Assembly: GCA_017408825.1 (NCBI GenBank)
Contig: JAFQTX010000015.1
Span: 1-59,960, forward strand
From: Alistipes sp.
Lineage (GTDB): Bacteria; Bacteroidota; Bacteroidia; Bacteroidales; Rikenellaceae
Length of the DNA stretch: 59,960 nt
Direction: 5' to 3'
Under the pieces are notes generated by a model. The model ran no database searches. It was not told where the DNA came from and was given only the letters and a program-made list of their open reading frames with translations. Positions within the stretch are counted from its first letter, which is position 1, and each line of letters opens with the position of its first letter. The position numbers and the translations under genes are program-made. Below, one piece after another: positions 35,101 to 43,686 of this stretch.

Positions 35101-35838
35101 ATGGGAAGAGCATTTGAGTATCGCAAGGCGAGAAAGATGAAGCGCTGGGGACATATGGCGCGAGTATTTACAAAGATTGGTAAGGAGATCGAGATGGCTG
35201 TTAAGGCATCGGGTCCAGATCCAGCATCAAACTTGCGTCTTCGTCTTCTTATGCAGAATGCCAAGGCCGAGAATATGCCAAAGGAGAACGTCGAGCGTGC
35301 TATCAAGCGTGCTACCGACAAGGACTCTGCCGACTACAAGGAGATGATCTACGAGGGTTATGGTCCTCACGGTATCGCCGTGTTGGTTGAGACCGCTACC
35401 GACAACACTAACCGTACAGTAGCCTCTGTGCGTATGTACTTCAACAAGTATGGTGGTACTCTCGGTACATCGGGCTCAGTAGGCTTTATGTTCGAGCACA
35501 AGTGCGTATTCAAGTTCAAGCCAACAGCAGGTGCCGACCTCGAGGAGATGGAGCTCGAGATGATCGACTTCGGCGTTGATGAGTTCTACGCTGAGGAGGG
35601 CGAGGTAACTGTATACGCAGCATACGAGTCATTCGGCCAGATCCAGACCTGGATCGAGGATAAGGGCTACGAGCTTGTATCTGGTGAGGCAGTACGCATC
35701 CCTACCGACACCAAGGAGCTTACCCCAGAGCAGCGTGAGGCTGTAAACAAGCTTATCGAGCATCTCGAGGAGGACGACGACGTGACCAACGTCTACACCA
35801 CAATGGCCGAGAGCGACGAGGAGGGCGACGAGGAGTAA
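35101..35838 (+). CDS. yebC: YebC/PmpR-family protein
   Basis: A 245-residue protein of the TACO1/YebC family, known as transcription regulators and as factors that help ribosomes through difficult sequences. The N-terminal signature (W16GHMARVFTKIGKEI, then NLRLRLLMQNAKAENMPKEN) is complete. The acidic middle and C-terminal domains follow. The tail ends in a run of Asp and Glu. It lies 23 bases before ileS and is probably co-transcribed. Confidence 0.93.
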   Translation: MGRAFEYRKARKMKRWGHMARVFTKIGKEIEMAVKASGPDPASNLRLRLLMQNAKAENMPKENVERAIKRATDKDSADYKEMIYEGYGPHGIAVLVETATDNTNRTVASVRMYFNKYGGTLGTSGSVGFMFEHKCVFKFKPTAGADLEEMELEMIDFGVDEFYAEEGEVTVYAAYESFGQIQTWIEDKGYELVSGEAVRIPTDTKELTPEQREAVNKLIEHLEEDDDVTNVYTTMAESDEEGDEE

Positions 35839-35861
35839 CACAAACACAACAAAAGTTAGGT

Positions 35862-38800
35862 ATGAACAAGTTTAAGGAGTATAAGGGTCTTGACCTTGCA
35901 GGCGTTGCCGACGAAGTGTTGGCACGTTGGACCGAGCAGGACACCTTTCACAAGAGTATAACAACACGAGAGGGACACCCCACATTTGTATTCTACGAGG
36001 GCCCACCATCAGCCAATGGTATGCCAGGTATTCACCACGTGATGGCACGAACAATTAAGGATGTATTCTGCCGCTACAAGACACAGAAGGGGTATCTCGT
36101 ACACCGTAAGGCTGGATGGGATACTCACGGTCTTCCAGTGGAGCTTGGTGTCGAGAAGAAGCTCGGCATCACCAAGGAGGATATCGGCAAGAAGATCACC
36201 ATTGAGCAGTATAACAAAGAGTGCCGTGAGGCCGTGATGGAGTATACCGACATCTGGGAGGACCTTACTCGCAAGATGGGCTACTGGGTGAATATGGACG
36301 ATCCATATATCACCTACGACAATAAGTTTATTGAGACCCTATGGTGGCTTCTCAAGCAGCTCTACGACAAGAACCTCTTATATAAGGGCTACACCATCCA
36401 GCCCTACTCACCAGCAGCTGGTACAGGACTCTCAACCCATGAGCTTAACCAGCCAGGCTGCTACCGAGATGTTAAGGATACGACTTGTACGGCACAGTTC
36501 CGCATCCTCGAGCCTAAGGCTGAGATGGAGGGTTGGGGTACACCTGTGTTCTTGGCATGGACAACAACACCTTGGACACTTCCTTCGAACACAGCACTCT
36601 GCGTAGGCCCTAAGTACGACTATGTGGCCGTTCGCTCTTATAACCCTTACACCGCAGAGAAGATTACGGCCGTTGTTGCTGAGCCATTGCTCTACTCAAT
36701 CTTCAACAAGAAGGCTGAGGGCATCGCTTTGGAGGATTACAAAGCTGGCGACAAGCTCATCCCATTTGAGGTTGTTGGCAAGTGGAAGGGTACTGAGCTT
36801 GAGGGTATGCACTACGAGCAGCTTCTGCCATGGGTTAAGCCTGTGGAGGCTGATGAGAATGGCAACTGGAAGGAGGCATCAGCAAAGGCCTTCCGTGTAA
36901 TCCTCGGCGACTATGTTACCGTTGAGGATGGTACAGGTATCGTGCATATTGCACCTACGTTTGGTGCTGACGATGCCTTCGTGGCACGCCAGGCAGGCAT
37001 CCCATCGTTGTTTATGATCAACAAGCGTGGCGAGACACGTCCTATGGTTGATTTCACTGGTAAGTTCTACCTCAAGGCAGAGCTCGACGAGAAGTTTGCC
37101 GCAGAGTGCGTAGCCGCATCTTACGACGAGTATGAGGGCCGCTTCGTGAAGAACGCCTACGACCCACAGTTCACCGTAGATGGTCGCTACGACGAGAAGG
37201 CAGCAGCAGCAGCCGAAAACCTCGACATCTACATCTCGATCAAGCTCAAGGAGTCAAACAAGGTATTCAAAATTGAGAAGCATACCCACAACTATCCACA
37301 CTGCTGGCGTACAGATAAACCCGTGTTGTACTATCCTTTGGACTCTTGGTTTATCCGCACCACAGCACTCCGTGAGCGTATGATGGAGCTCAACAAGACC
37401 ATCTACTGGAAGCCTGAATCTACAGGTACCGGTCGCTTCGGCAAGTGGCTCGAGAACATCAACGACTGGAACCTCTCACGTTCACGCTTCTGGGGTACTC
37501 CACTGCCAATATGGGCTACTGAGGACCGCACCGAGCTTAAGTGTATCGGCTCTATCGAGGAGCTTATCGCAGAGATCGAGAAGGCAGTAGCTGCTGGCGT
37601 GATGAAGGAGAACCCATACAAGAACTTCAAGGTGGGTGATATGTCGAAGGAGAACTACTCGACCGATAATATCGACCTCCACCGCCCATACGTTGATAAC
37701 ATCATCCTCCTTTCGTCAAAGGGTGAGCCTATGCGTCGTGAGCCAGACCTCATCGACGTATGGTTCGACTCAGGTGCTATGCCTTATGCGCAGGTGCACT
37801 ACCCATTCGAGGCTAAGGAGGGCTTCGACCAGATCTATCCTGCCGACTTCATCGCCGAGGGCGTGGATCAGACTCGAGGCTGGTTCTACACCCTGCACGC
37901 TATCGCAACAATGTTGTTCGACTCTGTAGCATTCAAGAACATCATCTCTAACGGTTTGGTGCTCGACAAGAATGGCAATAAGATGTCGAAGCGCCTGGGT
38001 AATGCCGTAGATCCTTTCGATGTGCTTAAGAAGTATGGTGCCGACGCAACACGCTGGTATATGATCTCTAACTCACAGCCTTGGGACAACCTTAAGTTCG
38101 ATGTCGATGGCGTTGATGAGTGCCGCCGTAAGTTCTTCGGCACGTTGTACAACACCTACTCGTTCTTTGCGCTCTACGCAAATATCGACGGCTTCACCGG
38201 CCACGAGGAGGAGGTGCCTGTTGCCGAGCGCCCAGAGATCGACCGCTGGATACTCTCGGAGCTTAACTCACTCATACGTGATGTTACCGCATCGTTGGAG
38301 GACTACGACCCAACACCTGCAGCACGCCGCATCGACCAGTTTGTAGGCGAGAACCTCTCTAACTGGTACGTACGTCTTAACCGTAAGCGTTTCTGGGGTG
38401 GTGAGCTAACCAAGGATAAGCTCGCAGCATACCAGACACTCTACACCTGCTTGGAGACTGTGGCAATGCTTGCAGCACCTATCGCTCCATTTATCACCGA
38501 CCGCATCTTCTGCGACCTTAACGCCACAAGCGGCCGTCACACTGAGGAGTCGGTACACCTCGCAGAGTTCCCTGTAGCCGACGAGTCGCTTATCAACCGT
38601 GAGCTCGAGGAGATGATGTCACTCGCTCAGCGTGCCTCATCTATGGTGTTAGCGTTGCGTCGTAAGGTGAATATCAAGGTACGTCAGCCACTGCAGAAGA
38701 TTATCATCCCTGTGCTTGATAAAGTTATGGCAGCACATATCGAGAAGGTACGTTCGCTCATCATGGGCGAGGTTAATGTCAAGGATATCGAGCTTATCTC

Positions 38801-39347
38801 AGATACCACAGGCATCATCACCAAGCGTATCAAGCTCAACTTCAAGGCCTTCTGCCAGCGCTATGCTCAGCTTGCTAAGCCTATGTCAGCACTCGTGGCA
38901 TCGTTCACTCAGGAGCAGATCGCCGCTATCGAGGCTAATGCCGAGACCACGCTCGAGGTTGCTGGCCAGCAGGTTGTTGTTACGGCAGCCGACTTCGAGA
39001 TTACCTCGGAGGATATGCCAGGCTGGTTGGTAGCATCTGAGGGTAAGCTTACCGTTGCTCTCGATATCACCATCAGCGACGAGCTTCGTCGTGAGGGCGT
39101 GGCACGTGAGCTTGTAAACCGCATCCAGAACATCCGTAAGGAGTCTGGCTTCGAGGTTACCGACAAGATCCGTGTCGAGATCGAGGCTACTGAGCTTACA
39201 ACACCTGCTGTTGAGAGCTTCGGCAACTATATCTCACAGCAGACCTTGGCCGTAGATGTTAAGGCTGTAGCAGCTCCTACGGGGGATTTTGTTATCGACT
39301 CAGACATCGACGAGACACCACTAAAGATCGCCGTTACAAAGGCTTAA
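35862..39347 (+). CDS. ileS: Isoleucyl-tRNA synthetase with GIHH signature
   Basis: A 1161-residue class I synthetase with an editing domain (GWDTHG, CP1 insert with TTTPWTLPSNTALCV) and KMSKR at 707-711. The first signature motif, normally HxGH, reads G56-I-H-H59, i.e. the first and third positions are exchanged. In published work on IleRS type 2 enzymes this GxHH form goes with extreme mupirocin resistance. Length, KMSKR and the lack of a C-terminal zinc finger fit type 2. It is expressed with yebC and is followed by a strong terminator. Confidence 0.95.
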   Translation: MNKFKEYKGLDLAGVADEVLARWTEQDTFHKSITTREGHPTFVFYEGPPSANGMPGIHHVMARTIKDVFCRYKTQKGYLVHRKAGWDTHGLPVELGVEKKLGITKEDIGKKITIEQYNKECREAVMEYTDIWEDLTRKMGYWVNMDDPYITYDNKFIETLWWLLKQLYDKNLLYKGYTIQPYSPAAGTGLSTHELNQPGCYRDVKDTTCTAQFRILEPKAEMEGWGTPVFLAWTTTPWTLPSNTALCVGPKYDYVAVRSYNPYTAEKITAVVAEPLLYSIFNKKAEGIALEDYKAGDKLIPFEVVGKWKGTELEGMHYEQLLPWVKPVEADENGNWKEASAKAFRVILGDYVTVEDGTGIVHIAPTFGADDAFVARQAGIPSLFMINKRGETRPMVDFTGKFYLKAELDEKFAAECVAASYDEYEGRFVKNAYDPQFTVDGRYDEKAAAAAENLDIYISIKLKESNKVFKIEKHTHNYPHCWRTDKPVLYYPLDSWFIRTTALRERMMELNKTIYWKPESTGTGRFGKWLENINDWNLSRSRFWGTPLPIWATEDRTELKCIGSIEELIAEIEKAVAAGVMKENPYKNFKVGDMSKENYSTDNIDLHRPYVDNIILLSSKGEPMRREPDLIDVWFDSGAMPYAQVHYPFEAKEGFDQIYPADFIAEGVDQTRGWFYTLHAIATMLFDSVAFKNIISNGLVLDKNGNKMSKRLGNAVDPFDVLKKYGADATRWYMISNSQPWDNLKFDVDGVDECRRKFFGTLYNTYSFFALYANIDGFTGHEEEVPVAERPEIDRWILSELNSLIRDVTASLEDYDPTPAARRIDQFVGENLSNWYVRLNRKRFWGGELTKDKLAAYQTLYTCLETVAMLAAPIAPFITDRIFCDLNATSGRHTEESVHLAEFPVADESLINRELEEMMSLAQRASSMVLALRRKVNIKVRQPLQKIIIPVLDKVMAAHIEKVRSLIMGEVNVKDIELISDTTGIITKRIKLNFKAFCQRYAQLAKPMSALVASFTQEQIAAIEANAETTLEVAGQQVVVTAADFEITSEDMPGWLVASEGKLTVALDITISDELRREGVARELVNRIQNIRKESGFEVTDKIRVEIEATELTTPAVESFGNYISQQTLAVDVKAVAAPTGDFVIDSDIDETPLKIAVTKA

Positions 39348-39374
39348 AAGAGCCTTTTTAGCCATACAATGAAG

Positions 39375-39407
39375 AGTGTGACTCCAATGCGGGTCACACT
39401 TTTTTTT
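39375..39407 (+). terminator. ileS intrinsic terminator
   Basis: AGTGTGAC (39375-39382) pairs with GTCACACT (39393-39400), followed by a run of seven more T after the arm. Classic rho-independent form. Confidence 0.85.
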
Positions 39408-39414
39408 GATTATA

Positions 39415-39446
39415 TTTGCGTATTTCATAATTTTTGTATATCTTCG
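39415..39446 (+). promoter_or_regulatory. dksA-like gene promoter
   Basis: TTTG (39415-39418), 20 bases, TATCTTCG (39439-39446), one mismatch in the -7 box. The TTTG itself ends a second candidate -7 box, TATATTTG at 39411-39418. Confidence 0.5.
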
Positions 39447-39485
39447 CTTATTATAAATGTATAACCGTACTAAAACGTTACGATT

Positions 39486-39860
39486 ATGGCAGAGGAGAAG
39501 ACTCGTTACAACGACGCCGAACTCGAGGAGTTCCGTCTACTTATTGAGCAAAAACTTGCATCGGCACGTGCCGACTACGATATGTTGCGCACAGCAACCT
39601 CAAACGAGAACGATACCGAGGACTCGTCACCAACCTTTAAGGTTATGGAGGAGGGCGCCACAACCCTCTCCAAGGAGGAGTATGGCCGCTTGGCACAGCG
39701 CCAGGCGAAGTTCATCCTCAACCTTGAGATGGCATTGGTGCGCATCAAGAATAAGACCTACGGCATCTGCAAGACCACAGGCAAGCTTATCCCACGTGAG
39801 CGTCTACTGCGTGTTCCTCACGCTACGGAGTGTATCGAGGCCAAGGAGGCCCGCAAGTAG
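39486..39860 (+). CDS. TraR/DksA-type regulator with incomplete zinc finger
   Basis: A 124-residue protein. An N-terminal acidic coiled coil is followed by the DksA-type C-terminal segment YGICKTTGKLIPRERLLRVPHATECIEAKE. Only two of the four finger cysteines remain (in GIC and TEC); the second and the last positions are replaced. This reduced finger is seen in DksA-like proteins of the phylum, which bind RNA polymerase in the secondary channel. The coiled-coil tip carries acidic residues (ENDTEDSS), although alignment to the DksA tip was not done. A single-gene transcript between two terminators. Confidence 0.85.
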   Translation: MAEEKTRYNDAELEEFRLLIEQKLASARADYDMLRTATSNENDTEDSSPTFKVMEEGATTLSKEEYGRLAQRQAKFILNLEMALVRIKNKTYGICKTTGKLIPRERLLRVPHATECIEAKEARK

Positions 39861-39950
39861 TGAAGTGGCGTGATTTGTACGAGGCATTAGACCACATCTG
39901 CCGTTATGCTCATATAGCGGTAGGGTAGTAGTTGGCGGCTGAAGATGTTT

Positions 39951-39990
39951 AGAGAGTAGCTGGGTATAGACCTTGGCTACTCTCTCTTTT
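39951..39990 (+). terminator. Terminator after the dksA-like gene
   Basis: AGAGAGTAGC (39951-39960) and GCTACTCTCT (39976-39985), then CTTTT. Confidence 0.7.
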
Positions 39991-40050
39991 GTGGATGGGG
40001 TAGTCGTTATACCTCTCCACCATAGAAAAGGCACTATTTGAAATAAAGAT

Positions 40051-40295
40051 AATGAGACCGTAAGACAATTAAGATGGTCGGGTATCACGCTGTGGTTTCG
40101 GCTATTGTTTCGGCTGTTGGCGCTGTCGGTTGAAACAATCGTAATTGTCTTAGTGTCTTTATTTTTTAAGACCATTGGGATCATTAGGACCATAAGACCA
40201 TTACGAGGTCGGGTATCAGCTGTTGTTTCGGCCGCTTGCGCTGTTGGCCGTTGGCGCTTTGGCCGTAACCATCTTAATTGTCTTACGGTCTCATT
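40051..40295. repeat. Palindromic element with perfect 28-base arms
   Basis: 40051-40078 and 40268-40295 are exact reverse complements. A competing partner for the left arm, TAATTGTCTTA at 40142-40152, allows an alternative fold. Inside is a direct repeat of GGTCGGGTATCA (40076-40087 and 40207-40218), each followed by GCTGT.GTTTCGGC-like sequence. CATTAGGACCATAAGAC (40182-40198) can pair with 40296-40313. The element therefore looks like a diverged tandem duplication of a hairpin unit. Confidence 0.75.
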
Positions 40296-40376
40296 GTCTT
40301 AATGGTCCTAATGCTCCTAAAAGAATTGAGCTGCCCACCAGGTTTTCAGACTGATCCGAGAAAGGGCAGATGACCT

Positions 40377-40533
40377 CCTATCGTGATAATTTATTGGAAG
40401 AAGGGGTTAGATGTGGTCTCGATTAAGAGAAAGGGCGGATGGGACATACTTGGCGTATTTCCCATTCGCCCTTTGGATTGATAGGAGAGCAGAAAAACCC
40501 TATCGTGATAAATTTATTGGGAGAAGGGGTTAG
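40377..40533. repeat. Direct repeat pair CCTATCGTGATAA...GGGGTTAG
   Basis: 40377-40410 and 40498-40533 are nearly identical (one indel, one or two changes). They flank the dispersed hairpin repeat. Confidence 0.7.
40422..40480 (+). repeat. Dispersed hairpin repeat, copy B
   Basis: Matches the minus strand of 25761-25819. Arms AAGGGCGGATGGGA (40431-40444) and TCCCATTCGCCCTT (40460-40473) pair at 13 of 14 positions. Confidence 0.65.
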
Positions 40534-40639
40534 GCTTGGTCTATCGCAAAAGAAACCACCACAGGATAGTACTTAAACGTACAGCCTGCGGTGGTTTACT
40601 TTTGTGATGGGCGAGAATGACCCCTTCTCCCAATAAATT
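40511..40639. repeat. 19-base perfect inverted repeat reaching the fba stop
   Basis: 40511-40529 and 40621-40639 are exact reverse complements (AATTTATTGGGAGAAGGGG form). The right arm covers two of the three bases of the fba stop codon. The left arm belongs to the direct repeat above. Confidence 0.65.
40553..40597 (-). terminator. fba terminator hairpin
   Basis: AAACCACC (40553-40560) and GGTGGTTT (40590-40597), with inner CAGG/CCTG pairing. On the minus strand the stem ends in TTTCTTTTG. Confidence 0.6.
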
Positions 40640-41636
40640 ATGCTTTGTTGTCAGAACCAAGAACCTCCTTAATCTTATGAATATAGAGCTTCTTCATATT
40701 GTCACGTGCAGGACCAAGGTACTTACGTGGGTCGAACTCTGCAGGCTTGTTTGCAAACACCTCACGAACAGCTGCAGTCATTGCAAGACGTGAGTCAGAG
40801 TCGATGTTAATCTTGCATACAGCGCTCTTAGATGCCTTGCGGAGCTGCTCCTCAGGAATACCTACGGCAGCCTTCAACGCACCACCATACTTGTTGATGG
40901 TGTCTACCTCGTCCTGAGGTACTGATGATGAGCCGTGAAGAACGATAGGGAAGCCAGGAAGCTGCTTCTCGATCTCAGCCAATACGTCGAATGCCAATGG
41001 AGGAGGAACAAGACGGCCAGTCTGAGGATCAAGAGTACACTGCTCAGGAGTGAACTTAAATGCACCGTGTGAAGTACCGATAGAGATAGCCAATGAGTCG
41101 CAACCAGTCTTAGTAACGAAGTCTACAACCTCCTCAGGCTTAGTGTAGTGGCTCTCCTCAGCAGATACCTCATCCTCAACACCTGCCAACACACCAAGCT
41201 CACCCTCAACAGTCACGTCGAACTGGTGTGCATAGTCTACAACCTTCTTGGTGAGAGCTACGTTCTCGTCATAAGGAAGGTGCGAGCCATCAATCATCAC
41301 CGACGAGAAGCCCATATCGATACAGCTCTTGCATGTCTCGAATGAGTCACCGTGATCGAGGTGAAGAACGATCTGTGGCTGCTCCCAGCCGAGCTCCTTA
41401 GCATACTCAACAGCACCCTCAGCCATATAGCGAAGAAGGGTCTGGTTAGCATACTGACGAGCACCCTTCGACACCTGAAGGATCACTGGAGACTTTGTCT
41501 CTGCAGCAGCCATAATGATAGCCTGAAGCTGCTCCATATTGTTGAAGTTGAATGCTGGGATAGCATAACCGCCATCAACAGCCTTGCGGAACATCTCGCG
41601 AGTATTCACGAGGCCCAAATCCTTGTAATTGATCAT
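40638..41636 (-). CDS. fba: Class II fructose-bisphosphate aldolase
   Basis: A 332-residue zinc enzyme of glycolysis and gluconeogenesis. Metal and catalytic elements are present: LHLDHGD, VEGELG with the ligand Glu, GTSHGAFKF and LHGSSSVP. The length and the N-terminus (MINYKDLGLVNTREMFRKA) are those of the Bacteroidales class II group. Codon choice is biased toward abundant codons, in line with high expression. It stands as a single gene with its own promoter and terminator. Confidence 0.95.
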   Translation of the reverse strand: MINYKDLGLVNTREMFRKAVDGGYAIPAFNFNNMEQLQAIIMAAAETKSPVILQVSKGARQYANQTLLRYMAEGAVEYAKELGWEQPQIVLHLDHGDSFETCKSCIDMGFSSVMIDGSHLPYDENVALTKKVVDYAHQFDVTVEGELGVLAGVEDEVSAEESHYTKPEEVVDFVTKTGCDSLAISIGTSHGAFKFTPEQCTLDPQTGRLVPPPLAFDVLAEIEKQLPGFPIVLHGSSSVPQDEVDTINKYGGALKAAVGIPEEQLRKASKSAVCKINIDSDSRLAMTAAVREVFANKPAEFDPRKYLGPARDNMKKLYIHKIKEVLGSDNKA

Positions 41637-41722
41637 ATTACAAAATATATTTAGTGTTAAAAAATTACTCTGTCACTATAATCATGCAACCATAGTCACA
41701 CCCCTTTAGTGCAACTACTTTG

Positions 41723-41730
41723 CAAAGGTA
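41723..41730 (-). promoter_or_regulatory. fba -7 element
   Basis: TACCTTTG on the minus strand, about 85 bases before the fba ATG, so the leader is fairly long and AT-rich. Confidence 0.5.
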
Positions 41731-41781
41731 ATAAAAATTATTGAGGAAAATCTAAATTAATTAAAATTTTTTAGAAACAAC

Positions 41782-41805
41782 AAAAGAGGCGCAGCGGCCT
41801 CTTTT
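41782..41805 (-). terminator. Terminator of the nrnA-msbA operon
   Basis: AAAAGAGGC (41782-41790) and GCCTCTTTT (41797-41805) form a perfect stem 22 bases past the msbA-like stop. Confidence 0.7.
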
Positions 41806-41827
41806 ATCATCATATGCTACCACGCTA

Positions 41828-43666
41828 CTATTTGAAGCTCTGCATAGCGATAAGGTGGGCATATACACCCTCCTTAGCGAGCAGCTGTGTATGAGTACCC
41901 TCCTCAACAATCTTTCCCTTGTCGATCACAAAGATTCTATCGGCGTTATAGATTGTGCTGAGGCGGTGAGCTATGACAATCGACGTACGACCCTTAAGTA
42001 GGTTGGTAAGAGCATCCTGCACCAGCTTCTCGCTCTCGGTATCGAGTGCCGATGTAGCTTCGTCGAGGATAAGTATCTCGGGGTTTTTAAGCACTGCACG
42101 TGCTATGCTGATACGCTGACGCTGACCTCCCGAGAGTTTAGCACCACGATCACCAATATTTGTGTTATAACCCTCGGGGCTCTCCATAACAAAACTATGG
42201 GCATTGGCCACCTTCGAGGCTTCGACGACCTCCTCGTGTGTTGCCGAGGGGCGACCCATAAGGATATTACCCTCGATAGAGTCGTTAAAGAGCACTGTCT
42301 CCTGCGCCACGATGCTCATACGTGCACGCAACGACTCCTGCTTATACTCCTTGACATTGACACCATCGAACAGCACCTCGCCGGCAGTAACATCGTAGAA
42401 ACGGGGGACAAGCTCGCTGAGTGTCGATTTACCACCTCCCGAAGCACCTACCAAGGCGATAGTCTCGCCTTTACGAAGTTTGAGATTTATGCCGTCGATA
42501 ACATCGCGCGAGCCATCGTAGCTAAAGCGCACGTCACGAAGCTCGATAGACTCCTTGAGGCCCTCAAACTCCTTAGCATCAGGAGCATCCTTCACCTCGC
42601 CCTCAGCATCGAGCAGAGCGAAGATACGCTCACCAGCAGCAACACCCTGGTTGATATTAGCAAACTGGTCTATGAACGAGCGCAAAGGGCGTGTAATCTG
42701 CGAGAAAGCGGCGATAAAGGCAATAAAGCCAGCACCACCAATAAGACCCTCACCCACGAGCAGACCTCCAAATACAAGGATGATAGCCACAGCCGTGATA
42801 CCCATAAACTCACTCATAGGCGAGGCGAGCTGCTGACGGCGTGCCATAGATATGAGTAAGTCTGAGAGGCTCTGGTTTATCTGCTTAAACTTATCGGCAA
42901 GAAATCTCGAGGCGTTGTATCCCTTGACAATCTTAATGCCTGATAGCGACTCGTCGAGTACCGACACAAGTTCGCCCATACGCTCCTGGCTACGCATAGC
43001 AGGGTGACGTAGACGCTTAACAACACGGCCGACAACCAAACCTACGATAGGAAGGAATAGAATGGCAAACAAGGATAACTGCCACGAGATACCAATCATA
43101 AGCACCAGGTATCCAACGATGAGGAAGGGGTCGCGGAAGGCCACCTGAAGAGTGTTGGTGATACAATACTGAACGACCATCACGTCCTGTGTAATCTTCG
43201 ACATAATGTCACCCTTACGCTGGTTGCTGAAGAAACCTACGTTGAGATTTATCACGTGAGAGAACATATCGTCACGCATACGCTGTATAGTATTGACTCT
43301 GAGGCTCTCAACAGTCATCGCCGCAGCATAGCGGAAGAGGTTACTGAGGAAGTTCATCATAATGGTGACGATACCAAGCAGCGCAAGGAACTTCACCGCC
43401 GTATAGCTCTCACCGAAGACAAGGGTATATAAATAGCTAAGAATAGCCGTGAAGCCTGCCTCGGTAAACTCTATCGTAGGAAATGAGTATGTAGGCTCAA
43501 AACCAAAACCGCCATCGCTATTAAACATAGCGTTGAGGATTGGGATGATCATCGCATAGTTGAAGGTGTTGAACACCGCATGAAAGGCTGCGAAGAAGAA
43601 GTATGGTATAGTGTAGCGACTCAGTGGCTTAGCAAAGTCGAGGAGTCGTAAATAGGTCTTAAACAT
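41828..43666 (-). CDS. MsbA-like ABC exporter (fused TMD-NBD)
   Basis: A 612-residue half-transporter that works as a homodimer in the inner membrane. Six membrane helices lie in the first 340 residues. The nucleotide-binding domain has Walker A GASGGGKST, signature LSGGQRQRISIARAV and Walker B ILILDEATSALD, then the H-loop IVIAHRLSTI. Lipid A or lipid export is the usual role of this subfamily; drug export cannot be excluded. It starts 20 bases after the DHH phosphoesterase. Confidence 0.88.
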   Translation of the reverse strand: MFKTYLRLLDFAKPLSRYTIPYFFFAAFHAVFNTFNYAMIIPILNAMFNSDGGFGFEPTYSFPTIEFTEAGFTAILSYLYTLVFGESYTAVKFLALLGIVTIMMNFLSNLFRYAAAMTVESLRVNTIQRMRDDMFSHVINLNVGFFSNQRKGDIMSKITQDVMVVQYCITNTLQVAFRDPFLIVGYLVLMIGISWQLSLFAILFLPIVGLVVGRVVKRLRHPAMRSQERMGELVSVLDESLSGIKIVKGYNASRFLADKFKQINQSLSDLLISMARRQQLASPMSEFMGITAVAIILVFGGLLVGEGLIGGAGFIAFIAAFSQITRPLRSFIDQFANINQGVAAGERIFALLDAEGEVKDAPDAKEFEGLKESIELRDVRFSYDGSRDVIDGINLKLRKGETIALVGASGGGKSTLSELVPRFYDVTAGEVLFDGVNVKEYKQESLRARMSIVAQETVLFNDSIEGNILMGRPSATHEEVVEASKVANAHSFVMESPEGYNTNIGDRGAKLSGGQRQRISIARAVLKNPEILILDEATSALDTESEKLVQDALTNLLKGRTSIVIAHRLSTIYNADRIFVIDKGKIVEEGTHTQLLAKEGVYAHLIAMQSFK

Positions 43667-43686
43667 AGTTTTACATTAGGTAATCG

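Larger units (their letters stand above)
39861..40637. other. 777-base gap between convergent dksA-like gene and fba, packed with repeats
   Basis: No coding frame is convincing. From left to right it holds the dksA-like terminator, a 245-base palindromic element with 28-base perfect arms, a pair of 33-36-base direct repeats, the second copy of the dispersed hairpin repeat, the fba terminator and a 19-base inverted repeat that reaches the fba stop codon. Confidence 0.75.
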
